From: Aureobasidium sp. EXF-3400
Taxonomy: Eukaryota > Ascomycota > Dothideomycetes > Dothideales > Saccotheciaceae
Length of the DNA stretch: 45,450 nucleotides
Direction: 5' to 3'
NCBI GenBank assembly: GCA_024195585.1
Contig: SWBL01000381.1
Location: forward strand, 1-45,450
Shown: one piece after another, positions 32,331 through 44,015 of the stretch
Position numbering within the stretch: position 1 is the stretch's first letter
Layout of the letters: the number at the start of each line of letters is the position of its first letter
Translations under genes and position numbers: made by a program
The notes under the pieces: generated by a model
Databases searched by the model: none
What the model was told of the DNA's origin: nothing
What the model saw: the letters and a program-made list of their open reading frames with translations, nothing else

Positions 32331-33887
32331 TCAAGAATAGTTGCTCACGGCAGGCTTTCCGTCGTTATAGTACTGCGCGCCCTGAACAGGGGGAGCTGCA
32401 TCACTGCTGTGTCGGTAATTTTGAGGTGCGCTCAGACTCCCAGGAGGTGGTCCGTAACTGGATGCACCGTAGCTTGTGTTACTAGCCTGTGAGTGGCTGC
32501 TGCCATATCCGGATCCCATTCCGATGCTGGGCATCTCGCCTTGTGGTCCAGGATTACTGTACTGTCTGTAGCTTGACATGCTAGGGAGATTGCCAGGGAG
32601 ATTGGAGCGAGGGGGGTAAACGTTCATCGACTGTGGTGGGGGTCCCACTGGAGGTGATCTCATGCTCTGTTGTTGAGGAGAAGCACTTTGGTGGGAATTG
32701 GCTTGAACACCATAGCTTGTTGGCTGGTATTGTGAAGCTGTGGCCGTTTGTGTTGGCTGATACTGCGATTGTGTTGCCACTGGAGTAGATGAAGTAGTCA
32801 TACTGCTTGGGGGACCATAGCTCTGAGAAGACGTTCTCATGGGTGATTGGTATTGCGATTGCATCGGCGGCATAGGGGTGTATGAGTTAGTCGATCCTTG
32901 AGGAGTTGATGCATCGGTGCGGCTGTAGTAGGCATTGTAGCTTTGCTGCGAAGGTGCTGTGCTGTATGATTGAGGCCAAGAAGGTGCGGGCGCTGTAGCT
33001 GGCAAGCTAGCATATACCCCTGCTCCCGTGGAAACAGGTGCAGCACCGTACATCGGTGGGTAGCCAGGTGCGACGTAGCTTTGGCGCATCATGTAGCCTG
33101 AAGGTGCTACCATGTGTGAGTAGCCACTCAGTTGAGGATAGGCGTGTCCACTGTGGTCGACGGCAAACTGGTCTTGTTCCTCGACAGGTGCACGGAAGTT
33201 TTGCTTCAAGTACAACTCTGGGCGAATTGCGATACCGTTGAGACGCGTGTCGGTCAATGGACGTTGGAGCTTTCGCTGCTTGACATCTTCCACAGTGTAG
33301 TAAGAGACGAGGTGGTGTGAGACACCATTTAGCGAGATGCTCATGGTCTTCTTGACAAGGCCGTTAGGTCTGAAGCCATAGCTATCCACCAGAGAGCCGA
33401 TGAGCTGGCGCTCCACCTCTTTCTCACTGTCAGTCGCGCCCGATGCAGCAGACTTGGATTCTGGGGGGTTTGCAGGCGACGGGGGAGTTGGAGGCAGTCT
33501 GCTGTACTCAGTGACTTCGTTCTCTTCGGAGTCCCGGCGTCCCTCGGGTTCTTGCGAGGATCGTTTGCGCTTCATTGCCCGCTTCTTCTCGCCGGGAGGG
33601 AAAGGCTTTTCGAGTTCGCGGTAGATCAAGAAGTTTCCAAGGATGCGACTAGGGCTCCAGGCAACACCATCTGTCCAACGCTTGATGCCTGACGCGTTCT
33701 CTTCGTAGATGAAGACACTTCCGCTCTTAATCAAGCTCGCCCTTTCACGGTCGTGAGGGCGACGAGGTACATGATGAAGCTTTCCACTTAGACAGGCTTC
33801 GAAGAGGACAAGCCCGTCCATGCTGTTCTGAATGAATCCATGCCATGTAGGCTGAAGAGGGCCAGAACCAGAGCCACTGCCGCTCAT
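32331..33887 (-). CDS. WOPR-domain (Gti1/Pac2 family) transcription factor, Wor1/Ryp1/Sge1 type
   Basis: WOPR proteins are master regulators of morphology and host- or development-linked gene programmes in fungi (Wor1, Ryp1, Sge1, Mit1). The 518-residue coding sequence is intronless; the first ATG encodes MSGSGSGSGP. The first WOPR half (about 13-105) is nearly canonical: PTWHGFIQNSMDGLVLFEAC, HHVPRRPHDRERASLI, SGSVFIYEENASGIKRWTDG and WSPSRILGNFLIYRELEKP. Thr72 in KRWTDG is the residue known as a protein kinase A target in Wor1. A basic run (KKRAMKRKR) follows at about 101-109. The second half lies at about 180-215 (KKTMSISLNGVSHHLVSYYT, then a KQRKLQRP patch). The remainder is a long Gln/Ser/Pro/Tyr-rich tail, typical of the family. 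Upstream lie an apparently spliced leader and about 8 kb of non-coding DNA, as described for WOR1 in Candida albicans. Confidence 0.96.
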   Translation of the reverse strand: MSGSGSGSGPLQPTWHGFIQNSMDGLVLFEACLSGKLHHVPRRPHDRERASLIKSGSVFIYEENASGIKRWTDGVAWSPSRILGNFLIYRELEKPFPPGEKKRAMKRKRSSQEPEGRRDSEENEVTEYSRLPPTPPSPANPPESKSAASGATDSEKEVERQLIGSLVDSYGFRPNGLVKKTMSISLNGVSHHLVSYYTVEDVKQRKLQRPLTDTRLNGIAIRPELYLKQNFRAPVEEQDQFAVDHSGHAYPQLSGYSHMVAPSGYMMRQSYVAPGYPPMYGAAPVSTGAGVYASLPATAPAPSWPQSYSTAPSQQSYNAYYSRTDASTPQGSTNSYTPMPPMQSQYQSPMRTSSQSYGPPSSMTTSSTPVATQSQYQPTQTATASQYQPTSYGVQANSHQSASPQQQSMRSPPVGPPPQSMNVYPPRSNLPGNLPSMSSYRQYSNPGPQGEMPSIGMGSGYGSSHSQASNTSYGASSYGPPPGSLSAPQNYRHSSDAAPPVQGAQYYNDGKPAVSNYS

Positions 33888-34024
33888 CTTGTTCAATGAT
33901 GGCAGTAATCTTGAGGATTGAGGTAGATATAGAGGTCAACTGTAGTTGACAAGGTTGAAATAATAAAGCTGAGAATAAAAGCAAATCCAGGATAGGATTC
34001 GAGGCCTTATTTACTTGTTTTCTT

Positions 34025-34367
34025 CTGACAGGTCAGCGAACGTTTCGCGTGAAGAAAACAAGATCGATGAATGAATGACTGGATGGCAGAGTGGATTTGC
34101 GCAAGAATGCCGTGGAGTAATTGAGTGCTCGGATGGTCTGACAAAGCTGCGAACCACAGGCACACGGGGCAGGTGATATAGTTTGAGAAGGAAAGTAGAA
34201 ATAGGGGAGCAGAGTCGTGATGGTGGTGCGAACGGTCTATGATGAATGAGGGGAAGAGAACGGTGATAGCATATTGGGAAGAGACAGGCTGGGAGCACGG
34301 ATTGCTTTGGGGAAGATGCGCTAGACTCGTAGAAAGCGCAACGCGTTGAAATAGACTTTACACTTAC
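34025..34367 (-). other. Proposed 5'-leader intron 3 of the WOPR gene
   Basis: On the minus strand the donor GTAAGTG begins at 34367. An acceptor CTGTCAG ends at 34025, with GCTGAC just before it as branch site. The 343-base size is long for this window. No protein-coding role is implied. Confidence 0.5.
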
Positions 34368-34440
34368 CGGCAAGTAGAGTTACGGTTGTCCAAGTCGAGC
34401 TGGTGCTGCAATCGGAACCGACTGTGAGCTTTCAAATATT

Positions 34441-34498
34441 CTGATTCGCGTCAGTCGTCGAGTGGATAGGCTGAGGGTTGAGACACGAATTAACTCAC
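34441..34498 (-). other. Proposed 5'-leader intron 2 of the WOPR gene
   Basis: Minus-strand donor GTGAGTTA begins at 34498; a GACTGACGC branch-like site and acceptor AATCAG ending at 34441 give 58 bases, the standard intron size in this genome. Confidence 0.55.
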
Positions 34499-34659
34499 CC
34501 GTTTGCTGACCAACAAGACTTCGAGTGATGTGGAGGTCTGATATGTCAAGAGTCGACCGAGCAGCTGTTTGTGGCTCGACGACGTCGGGAGGGGTTGGTT
34601 TGTCAACTAGTGGTCGCGTCCGCGGGACTTGATGACGCTGGCGAACTGAATGCAAAGAG

Positions 34660-34717
34660 CTGTGTCGAGTCAACAAATGTCCTGATTTCTGGCTTGTAAC
34701 CACAGACGGGAGCCTAC
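34660..34717 (-). other. Proposed 5'-leader intron 1 of the WOPR gene
   Basis: Minus-strand donor GTAGGCT begins at 34717; a TTGACTCG branch-like site and acceptor GACACAG ending at 34660 give 58 bases. Three well-formed introns in a row on the WOPR strand support a transcribed, spliced leader starting somewhere near 35050. Confidence 0.5.
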
Positions 34718-35050
34718 CTCGAGGGAGCTCGACGAGAGCAAGCAGGGCAATCTGTAGCAAGATTGACTTCGAGGCACAGCTTGGACAGTGGGTGAAGCTG
34801 TGATCACGCTGACAAGGTATTTTCGGGCCGAGGACAGATCAAGATGGAAACAGTGATCAGAAATCGTCAGTCGATGGGTGAACCAATAGTTGGGCACCGA
34901 CGAGACGATCAGAGTTTGGACCGGACAATGGCGTGCGGCGGGAGTGCGTCTAACAAACTTCAAGAGTTTTGAGGGGTTAAGTTTTTGGAGGAAGATAGAC
35001 TCTCGGTGGGGAAAGGGTGACAAGAGTAAAAGTAATGTGCGTGAGCATCC

Positions 35051-38000
35051 GCAGATTTAATAAAAATCACACTGAACAGCAGCACGGATGAGCCGCTATT
35101 TAGCAAGAGGGGAAGCAGCGCCGCAACGACGCTCTTGTTCAAGCAGGACGCGAGAGCCGGTGACGATCGGACGCGCTTGGCTTCGGCGAGACTTGCAAAT
35201 CGGAAGGGAAGAGATCAGAGACACAGTCCAGAGAAACGGGCGATTTGACAGCAGGCACAGATGTCTTTAATTGAATTAGAATTGTGCCAGTCGAGCGGGA
35301 GTGGTTCGGAGCTAGCATCGGCGGTTCTTGTGAGAATGAGAAAACGTCTGTCAGGGCGACCCCAGAAGGGGTGTGAAGCCGCTCGTTAGCTGACTGGACG
35401 GAGCATCTCCCTAGTCCAGCGGGTGCGCGTCCCGTCTAGGTAAGGGCATACAGTAGCGCGGGAACCCGATCATTGCAGCGCTTCTTGCTGATGATGATGA
35501 CCTGCAGAGACAATCCCAGGGACCCAGCCGCCCGGTCAAGGTCCAGCCCATACCACGGGGGTCCAACGAGCGAGCACTTCGACACTTCGTTCTGCTGCAT
35601 GCATGCAATTGCATGCCTGACGAGGCGACATTGACAGGACGCTACCATTCGGCCACCTGCATCCCCTCGATCCTTCGCTGCTTGATGTCTAGCTGACATG
35701 TTGACTCGCATCGTAGTGACCGGGTCGAGCACTCCGCAAAAGCAATACGACACGTCCACTGTCCACTTGTCCGTGTTCTGAAACTGCGGAGCGGCGACTG
35801 ATGGTGACTGATGGGAGGTCTAGGACTTAGCGCGGATCACCACTACGGCAAGCCACTCATTGGATGACGATCACGCAGCGACTCTAATGGTACGTGCTAA
35901 CCAGGCGGAGTTGCTCTATCCGGCCAGCGGTACCCTCTACCTGAACGAACAACTGAGATGTCACGCTCGACTCCGCGGCGCGCGCTCGAACTTGGAACAC
36001 AGCCACTACGTTTCCAACAATTTGGTTCACCATCCACGCGTTCCTCGAATGTATTTGAGAGCTACATCTCAGATGAGAATAATCTGGTCACTAGTCGTGT
36101 CTGCTCAAACTGGACGGTCTGATTGGTTGCGTGACATCCTGCCCTAAGCAACGTAACTGCCCCTAGGACAGACTAAGGCGAAGCGGCTGCGAGCCATGTT
36201 GCCGCAGGGCAGGGCATGCGAGCCGACCCCGTCGTTCTCTCCTAACCTCGAGTTATTCCCAACTACCTCGGTATATTTATATGGCGTTTTACGTCCACTC
36301 GTCTGATCCACGAATGTAATCATACACCTGCGAGCATGTTGACCATGATTAGTGCTAGCGTCAGGTGGTGAACAGATCGGTATGGATGGAAGATACGAAT
36401 TGCGCTATAGCAGAAAATTCGAGTCTTTCAAATGCAAACTCGAGTTGTCGAGGATGGTGAGCTCTCTGAGGTTGAATCATCGCAATTGAATTCGGCATAC
36501 TAGGTTAGGCATCGCGCTCGGCGCCTGGCAAACAGGACCCAACTCCTGCTATACCATAGTAGGGAGCTGTCGAAGAATCAACAGTTCCAATTGAGTACAC
36601 TGTCACTCCTCACGGGGCTGCAGGATGCTCTGCAGAGATTTTGGAAAATAACAAGCGAGTTAGTGCGAGGACGCAGTGAAGTCGATCCTAGCGGCTCGTC
36701 CCCAAACGGGCAAGGTCTTTGCAGCGGCGCAACGCCACTTCTTCGGAGGCTGGCGACAGGACTAGTCGCCCCAAAGAGCGGACCTGCGCATAGCTTCATC
36801 AATTGTACGCGTAACGATTGTCTGCTGGCGAAGACAAATATACAACTGAATGAGCAACATCATGCGCCTGTACATGGACAACGGAAGCCAAGGAGTGAGG
36901 AAAGTCAAACGCTCAGGACAGACGTTCGTACCAGCACAGCGGGTGCACTCTTTCTAGAAGACGCCCCATCGATGGTAGTCGAAAGTCAATATGACGACGT
37001 GGATAGAGCAGCTCACAGACCAGCCCCTGCCTTGGAAATTGCGGAACAGGTTGTTGCTTGAAAAATTGCACTCTGCATGACTTCAGCGTGCGCAAGCTCT
37101 GACAATTACGGACAAGGTCAAGCGACGCGCGTAGCGAATAGTCTGCTAGGACTTTATTGCAGATGCGCCGAGTTGAACAGCAGTTGGGTTCATCGTGACC
37201 TTCTGGGGTTGATTAATGATCGACAGGAGATGGGTGGATGTCATCTGGCAATCTTGCCGTATGTGCCATTAGAGTTCGAGAAGAGGTCAGCCCTGACATT
37301 CATTGCACTGTAGGCGGAGAATGCCGTGGTATATAACATTGAACGTATGTACCTATATGCTGCATGCATCTGGCTCGTGCAAGTACGTACTATGCTCATA
37401 CATCCCATGACTAAACAGGCGAGCAAGACACATCCTGTCTTGGTCGAAGCTCCAGAATTCCAACGCTCGCTCGCGTCAAGGAACTTCAGAAGCAAAACCG
37501 GTCGGAGAGGGCCGTTGCGGTCCTCACATGTACCAAGGTATCTAGCACCCTTGGCTTTGCGTCATGTTCTTCGTTGCGCCCAGAAGAACTCATCATGCAC
37601 TGGGAGCAATAAGCATGATCTGATCCGAAACGCAAATACTTCTCGGAACATGTATACCTGCGAGGCTGGGTCTGCACGTATTTCGAGTCGTGTGCATTCC
37701 ATTTTCAAATAGTACTCGAGAATTCAGGACTGATTTTAGATCGAGACATCTGATCGGTTGGTCGGCGCCGGGCTCACGGAGTGCAAACCAATTTCGGCCG
37801 GAGCAACACGGTCCTTCTCTGTTGCTCAGTAATCGAGTAATCGGACATCAAGTGATGGATCACTTTCGCACCTCCCCCTTTTGTACAATGCAGCCTTCGG
37901 CCGCACGTTTTGTTCCTTGTACAAGGCCCATCGTCCCTCGAACCAAATCTGGCATGCAACGCAAATGGCGCGTGGTCTTTAGGGTCAGCTTGCCGAAGGT

Positions 38001-41000
38001 AAACTCACCCCCGATCCCGGCGCAAGACAACGGTTGCCGTCAACCTTGTCAAGTTGCGCAACACTGAGTTTCCGACGATCGCCCTCGAGTCTTTGACCGT
38101 GGCTTGCCGGTGCTAGAATTGAAGTCTCACTCGGACCGGCATACCAGCCATTTCTTTCTCTAATTATACCGCATTTGGCTCCTCCGCTCGCAACGTCTGC
38201 TCTGCTGTAGGACGTTATCTCCCTTCGCCGCCCCGAGTCTTCCAGAATTCACAACGCCTCATCCATCACCTTTGTCACTGGACTAGCCCTAGGATGTTTC
38301 TCCGTTTTGCACGGCCACCTTCCCAGGACTGCGACACCAGAATGACTTTTGCTAAAGACATTCTGACGTCGGCTGGCGCAATTACAGCTTGAACCTTGAA
38401 GAAGCTCAGAGTCGGTAAACCCAAGAGGTGCAGACCATGTCCCGTTACGAGGCCTGCCGAAACTGGTTCATCTAAGACGACCCCTGGGCGCTTCAAACAT
38501 GGCCGCGGGGATAACTCAGGATTCAGCTCGCTCAAACCCTTCGATAGCCGCCGCCTGACCTTGCCTTCCACCGCCTCCGCATCAGTGTCCCCGGTTTGGG
38601 CGCCGTTGAGCAGCACGGTACCGACCGGCTTCGATATACGAGTGCTCGTAAGGATGTCATCTGGTATTTGCTAGTGGCCATGACGACTCACGAGCCATCT
38701 CGAGTGTTCTTTCTCTGCTCGACCTTAGTCCCGCTATTGCTTCTTCCAGAGCCCAGACGAGCATGCTCTAAGTCCTCTCTTGACCAGCTTCGGCCAACCG
38801 CCTGCAACATCCATGTGACCCACAGCAGAGACCCTGTTGCGAAGTGGGTGCATGAGGTAGGTACCTTTGTTGTTTTGTCGACCTCCGAGTTCATGGTGCA
38901 AGCAATCTATCTTGCATCCTGAAGCTAATTTCTTCATTTGACTTCGATATCACGTGGAGATCCTGGTCTTCGCTCGTATTAGCTCTCGGGTTCCTCGCAC
39001 CCACCAGGAATGACAAAGTCAAATATCTTGTGAGTTGTTTTTGACAGTTGTTGCCAAATTCTTGTTTTGCTGTTTAAGTTGTTGCAAACCCTATCTGTGT
39101 TCAGGGTTTCTTTTCTACGTCGCTAAGTCACGAGGCTTGTGCTGATGCCCTCCCCCCGGCAGCTTGTGCTCAGTTTGGGTTTCAACACTTTGAGAAACTT
39201 CACGCCTAACGCGCTGCGCCACTGGTAGAGGGCTCACCGTACGACTCCACGAGCAGATCACTTCTCTACATGACGGGATCATGATCCCTGAAGCTTGATA
39301 ACTACCAATCTCAGGCACATGCTCCACGGAGCGCCTGGCACGTCCGCCGCACTTGCTGAATATGCCGCATCCGATCACTTGTTCGGCCGGTGCTATCCAT
39401 AGAGCCGGGAAAAAGTACTGGAGAAAAGGAAATACCCCTTCGCATGTTGCCAGCGCGCTTAGACCTGTTACCGTTCGTTCATCACGTTGCGCAATATTAC
39501 GAGGTGGGTGGGGTTAGGTCGCAGGCACTCGTAGCCAGGTACCGGACTCTGCCCTTCTGGCCCACGGGACAGAGCAAGTTCACGATCAGAGCAACGTGTC
39601 TTGACCCTACTCGGTACCCTTTGGTATCTCGCATCGTCACAGTCGTCCGACATCGTCGGCACCCTCTAAATCGCTGCATTAGCTGGCAGGTTGCTGAGGT
39701 TAGCTCGAGCGCGCCTCGAGAGGATGCGCGGCACTGCCGTCAACGGCTTCGAAGCTGCCCAATCTGGTGTGCGGTGGCGCCAGCAAGCAATCAAAGGCGT
39801 TGACGAGGGTTTCCGGTGGTATTCTGATGAGGAGGTTGGCGCTTCAACTATCATCAACCAGATCACGATGCTCTATCGACTATCCAGAGAGACCAACCAC
39901 AGGTAAGTTCCTTCGAGGTGCTTCGTCTGCTGTCGAGGTTACTGGACGGGCCTCTCTGTCATACTGCGGTGAGGGGAATGCCTCGCTTGCTCAAGTATCA
40001 GGTTCATGCATGCACATGCAAGAGTCGCTTTTTGACGGCCAGGTAGCTTGCGCTACGAGGTTTTGATTGCCAAACGGTATCACTCTAGAACAACGCGTTG
40101 CTTGCGGGAGCTGCAAATGATCGAGGAGTCTACTCCTATGCTCAGGCGGGAGTGCATTTCCACGATGCTCATCGTACACGATCCTTGCGACTGATCTGTG
40201 ATCTTGAACAAGGAACACACCATGATGACGCGTACGAAGCAACGATCCAACCTCGAGGCAGTATCACGTCGCTTGCTCGATCTCACTCTCGTATGGGATT
40301 CTAGTAGTGCAGTTGACCTGCTGCCTCCTTCATCTCGAAGGCTCGAGGATGTAGACATAGCCAGTACGTGCTTTGCCTCTAGCGCAGGCAATTTGCTGTT
40401 GATCAGGATGTAGGGCAATCAATAAGAGAGTTTCGCATATTCCGCCAGAAGCCGATCCCTGCCTTGCCGCGGACCAGGACTTGACCTCCAGCTCAATGCA
40501 ATAACAGCTGCTTTTCAATATCAGAAAGTTGTTGGAAAATACTAGCAGATCAGCAGTTGAAGTCTACGACTGACTCGTGGGTCGACTGACGACTCCGCCC
40601 ATGCATGCAATGCAATGCCGGGGCTCAAGACAATGTCTTGTCAAGATTGGCCGGCGGCGCAGTGAACTGGGGGCGACGGGGCAGCAGAATCAGTGCTTCT
40701 CCAATCCCCCTGTACAATGACCATGGGTCCCTCTGTCCATCGCAGTTGATTTGATGACTTGGGCCTCAATGACTTGGTCCCGATGCCGGATCTGAGTGGT
40801 CAGGAGTAGTGAGTCGGTCATATGCTGCGTGACTCGATCCATGTCCCGACTCCCACGGTTGCTTTGACGTTTGCTCTCCACTTGCTCTGGATTCAAGCCT
40901 TCGGCTCCGGATTTCGTCAAGTCCCAGAGGCTTGCAGAGTCATATCTCATGACATCTTCTCCTGCATCGCAAAGGGTCTCGTTTCTCCATTCACTGTGTC

Positions 41001-42940
41001 ATGGTCAATAATGGTCATGCATCTCAGTGGCATTTGTTGAAGAGGGCTTTGTGCAGGCCGACAACCCTAATGCGACGTTTCTTCCATAATGGGACTGCCG
41101 CCTGCTTCACCTCGTTTACGGCCGGACACCGAGGAGAAACATCCCCAAAATCCTTCTGATCCCAATCCCATATCAAGACCGGAATATTTGTTGACGTGTG
41201 AGTAAGACTGTCCTGTGGCTGTAGGGCAGAGATGTGAGCATAGAGTACAAAGTGACAAGGACGAAAAAGGCCAACATAGACGACGAAGAAAGACACAGCC
41301 AGGGTGTTCCCCCATACCACAATCTCCAGGTGCCTCAGGCAACCAATATAGCAAAACCCAAGAACCATATCACAAAACAAACTTCTTCCATCCCCACGAT
41401 CCTTAACAGCGAACAACCTCTTTTGCCAAAACAACCAAGCCTTTCGGAACCTGTAAGTTGCAACTTTCTTATAGTGTTTTTTGGATCTGACATGTTGCCC
41501 TACCGGTCGGCGGTTTGCGAGAAGTATATGATTTTCTCGGTCCTATAACACCGAAAGTATGAGCCTGTGAGCCCCCGGCAAGCAACCGTACCGAAAAGCA
41601 TGAAATAATCTTTTTTTTGCTTCGCCACTCTTCTGCAAGGTCAGTAAACTGTGAATTAATACTTTTGTAGTTTAACCATGCTGCTGGGAACAAATCGATT
41701 CAAGCATTTTGGATGGTCGAAATGTTAAGCGCGCGTGTTTTTGACTTCACATTCGTCGAGGACTAATAGTTGATCTGCTGGATGTTTAAAGAGACGACAG
41801 GTGCTGCTTCAAACAAGTTGTATGGGATATCCTTTTCTACAAGTCTCTACTTCGTGGTTAGATCCGTAGCTTCTCTCTGTAAACAGTAAGATTATAACGA
41901 CGATAATCTCCCCTTTCCGCACGATATACTCGCTCGCACCACGGGATTCAGCCTCGTCATACCCATGCCACTTGCTCGCGTTTTGAGGTTATGGTAAGGG
42001 TCATGGCCTCAAGATACGGTACATTGCGACTTGCTTACACTCTAAAACTTCCTTTACAGAAAACTCATCGTCCACGTTAGCTTCTCTCTGCGGACCATCT
42101 CTTTACGTCTCTTTCTTCAAAACACGTTTTGGTTAGTCTGGCTTCTTTCTCTAGTCCATCACTCCCCATTGTAGCCACAAGTATACCCTCTTTGCACAAC
42201 CAGAGTACCATCCTCTGCCCAGGGGACACTGTAGATCGATATAGCTATCTACTATGATTGACATAATGGTTTGCTACAAGTGGATATGAATAAAGATTCA
42301 AAAGGCGAACATGCTCGAAATTAGCCTATGATCATCGATGTATCAACGTCTAGCATACGCCATTGACTTTAGGATGTCAGATTTGAATGTCTGCAGTGTC
42401 CTCATGAGATACCGGCCCTTGACACGGAACACCAGTCTTCATCTTGTCAGTCGGCATGGGTTCTCCACAGCAATTCTTTGAGTTAGAGACATATGTAGAG
42501 TCGATGGAAGGGCGTCGTACAAACGGTTGCTAGGTAAGGTAAAAACACCATGGCGCTCAGAACACATCGCTGACATATATTCGTGAAGCGTCAAATCGCC
42601 GAATGAACAAGAACCAGAATCTTCGCTATGGAGCCTCCTGAAAAGAGGAGTCGTAAAGTATGCTATGACCGACGGTCTGGAGACAGAGCTAATGGTATCA
42701 CAGCGATGTGACTGTGCTGCTGAATTTGATGTCCAACCACTATCGTCAAGGGAGCGTCGAGCTAAGGGCTCACTAGAGCAGGATCTAGCACGAGTCTTGC
42801 ACTGGGGTATCCGTAGCTCCAGCTCTTATGACGGCGGATGTTCGTGGGCTATCCGTCGGTATCCTGGTCCAGTGTAGATAGGTCTGTCGTCGACTTTTCT
42901 AGCCAACGGGTTGAATAATATCCAAGAAGTCATGCCTCTC
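35051..42940. other. 7.9-kb region without recognisable genes, upstream of the WOPR gene
   Basis: Open frames are short, overlap on both strands and show no domains, membrane patterns or splice-linked partners. I see no transposase, reverse transcriptase or integrase motifs, no terminal repeats, and no strong TA-rich skew that would signal repeat-induced point mutation. The stretch holds five of the window's eight TGCATGCA octamers. By position it is the upstream intergenic region of the WOPR regulator on one side and carries the 3' end of the peptidyl-tRNA hydrolase gene on the other. Confidence 0.5.
35601..35616. repeat. 16-bp perfect palindrome within a GCATGC cluster
   Basis: GCATGCAATTGCATGC is its own reverse complement. 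It overlaps two TGCATGCA octamers (35596-35603 and 35600-35607). A related stretch, CATGCATGCAATGCAATGC, lies at about 40600. The palindrome could be a binding site for a dimeric protein; no known factor is assigned. Confidence 0.8.
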
Positions 42941-43765
42941 TCATCCCTTGATAGCCAACAACTTGTTCAGAACATCTTCCGCTGAACCCTCGATCTTCTG
43001 TCTCTCAACCGGCGTCATCTTCTTCAAGACATACTTCGCAACATCATTCGGCTCCCTGCTCACAGGCCTTCCAATCCCCACACCCACCCTCACAAACTTC
43101 ACACCACCCAAACTCGCCAAACAACTCTTAAGCCCATTATGTCCTCTAGCAGAAAGCCCCTCTTTGTCTCTTATCGTCACCGAACCCAGTGGTTTCTCCA
43201 ACTCATCATGCACAACCACCAATCGTCCTTGCATGTTGTTTTCGCGCGCCCAAGTGCGGTAAGCAGCAGAAACGCCTTTACCGCTTTCGTTCATGAAAGT
43301 GGGGGATTGCCATAATGTCCAGGGGACCTCTGGGTCGTAGGAGCGTGTGAGTGTGCCATTGCCATACGAGCGGTCTTTTGTGAATTGGCCGGCTTGGAGT
43401 AGTGTTGCTAGTGCGGCTACCACGTTGTGGCCAGCGCTGTGCAGGGTATTTGCGTATGCGGCGCCGGGGTTGCCGAGACTGCAGATGAGGAGTGGGAGGG
43501 AGGACATTGGTGTATCGTCGGTGGGGGCAGCGGCGGAAAGTGGAGTGTCGACGCGCGAAGGTGGTGTTTGTCGTTGCTTAGCACGGCGAGCTTTTTTCGT
43601 TTTCGGTGTCGAGGGCGTAGAGGATGTTGTTGCGACCGAGCTGGGAGATTCTGCTCTTACAGAGGAAGCTGCGCTGTGTGTTGCGACGGCTTCTTGTCGC
43701 GAGTCGGCGAGCAGCGACTCGGAAATTGTGTCGCGATCGGCACCCTCGATTTTTGGTGATGTCAT
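42941..43765 (-). CDS. PTH1: Peptidyl-tRNA hydrolase (bacterial-type Pth1)
   Basis: Pth1 frees tRNA from stalled peptidyl-tRNA, usually serving mitochondrial translation in fungi. The gene is intronless, with 274 residues from the first ATG (43765). Residues 92-274 are the catalytic domain: LICSLGNPGAAYANTLHSAGH, with Asn99 and the likely catalytic His113; FMNESG; VVVHDELEKPLGS with the catalytic-site Asp; GHNGLKSC; and FVRVGVGIGRP. All expected active-site residues are present. The first 90 residues are Ser/Thr/Ala-rich with a basic KTKKARRAKQRQ patch and some acidic residues, so they do not look like a classic presequence. Starting at Met87 would give a bare 188-residue enzyme. It is tandem with the 2EXR-like gene, 250 bases away. 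Confidence 0.96.
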   Translation of the reverse strand: MTSPKIEGADRDTISESLLADSRQEAVATHSAASSVRAESPSSVATTSSTPSTPKTKKARRAKQRQTPPSRVDTPLSAAAPTDDTPMSSLPLLICSLGNPGAAYANTLHSAGHNVVAALATLLQAGQFTKDRSYGNGTLTRSYDPEVPWTLWQSPTFMNESGKGVSAAYRTWARENNMQGRLVVVHDELEKPLGSVTIRDKEGLSARGHNGLKSCLASLGGVKFVRVGVGIGRPVSREPNDVAKYVLKKMTPVERQKIEGSAEDVLNKLLAIKG

Positions 43766-44015
43766 TTTCGATATTTTTGGTTCGCTACTCTTGGGTTTTG
43801 TCAAGCACTGTTGTTTCCTCTTTGCGATTTCGAGGGATCGAGGGCTTATGTACTCGATGGCGTCTCATGAGTTTGTGGACTACATCATCGTTGTTTTGTT
43901 GGTTGAGTCACCGTAGGCCATATCCGGCCATGCGGTCTCAATGCGCTTTTACCATCTGCGAATATTTATAGATGAGTGCTTGAGAACTGATTCATCCGCC
44001 TCTGTCTCTTAGCTT

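Noticed and set aside
36591..37061. 156-codon open frame upstream of the WOPR gene
   Set aside because: No domain, no good splice partners, composition like the neighbouring non-coding DNA.
39390..39803. 137-codon open frame in the same region
   Set aside because: Arg/His-rich random-looking translation with no family pattern; overlapping frames on the other strand look equally good.
35051..42940. Decayed transposon or RIP-mutated island
   Set aside because: No transposon protein motifs, terminal repeats or clear TA-rich skew were found by eye; a repeat-masking run would settle it.
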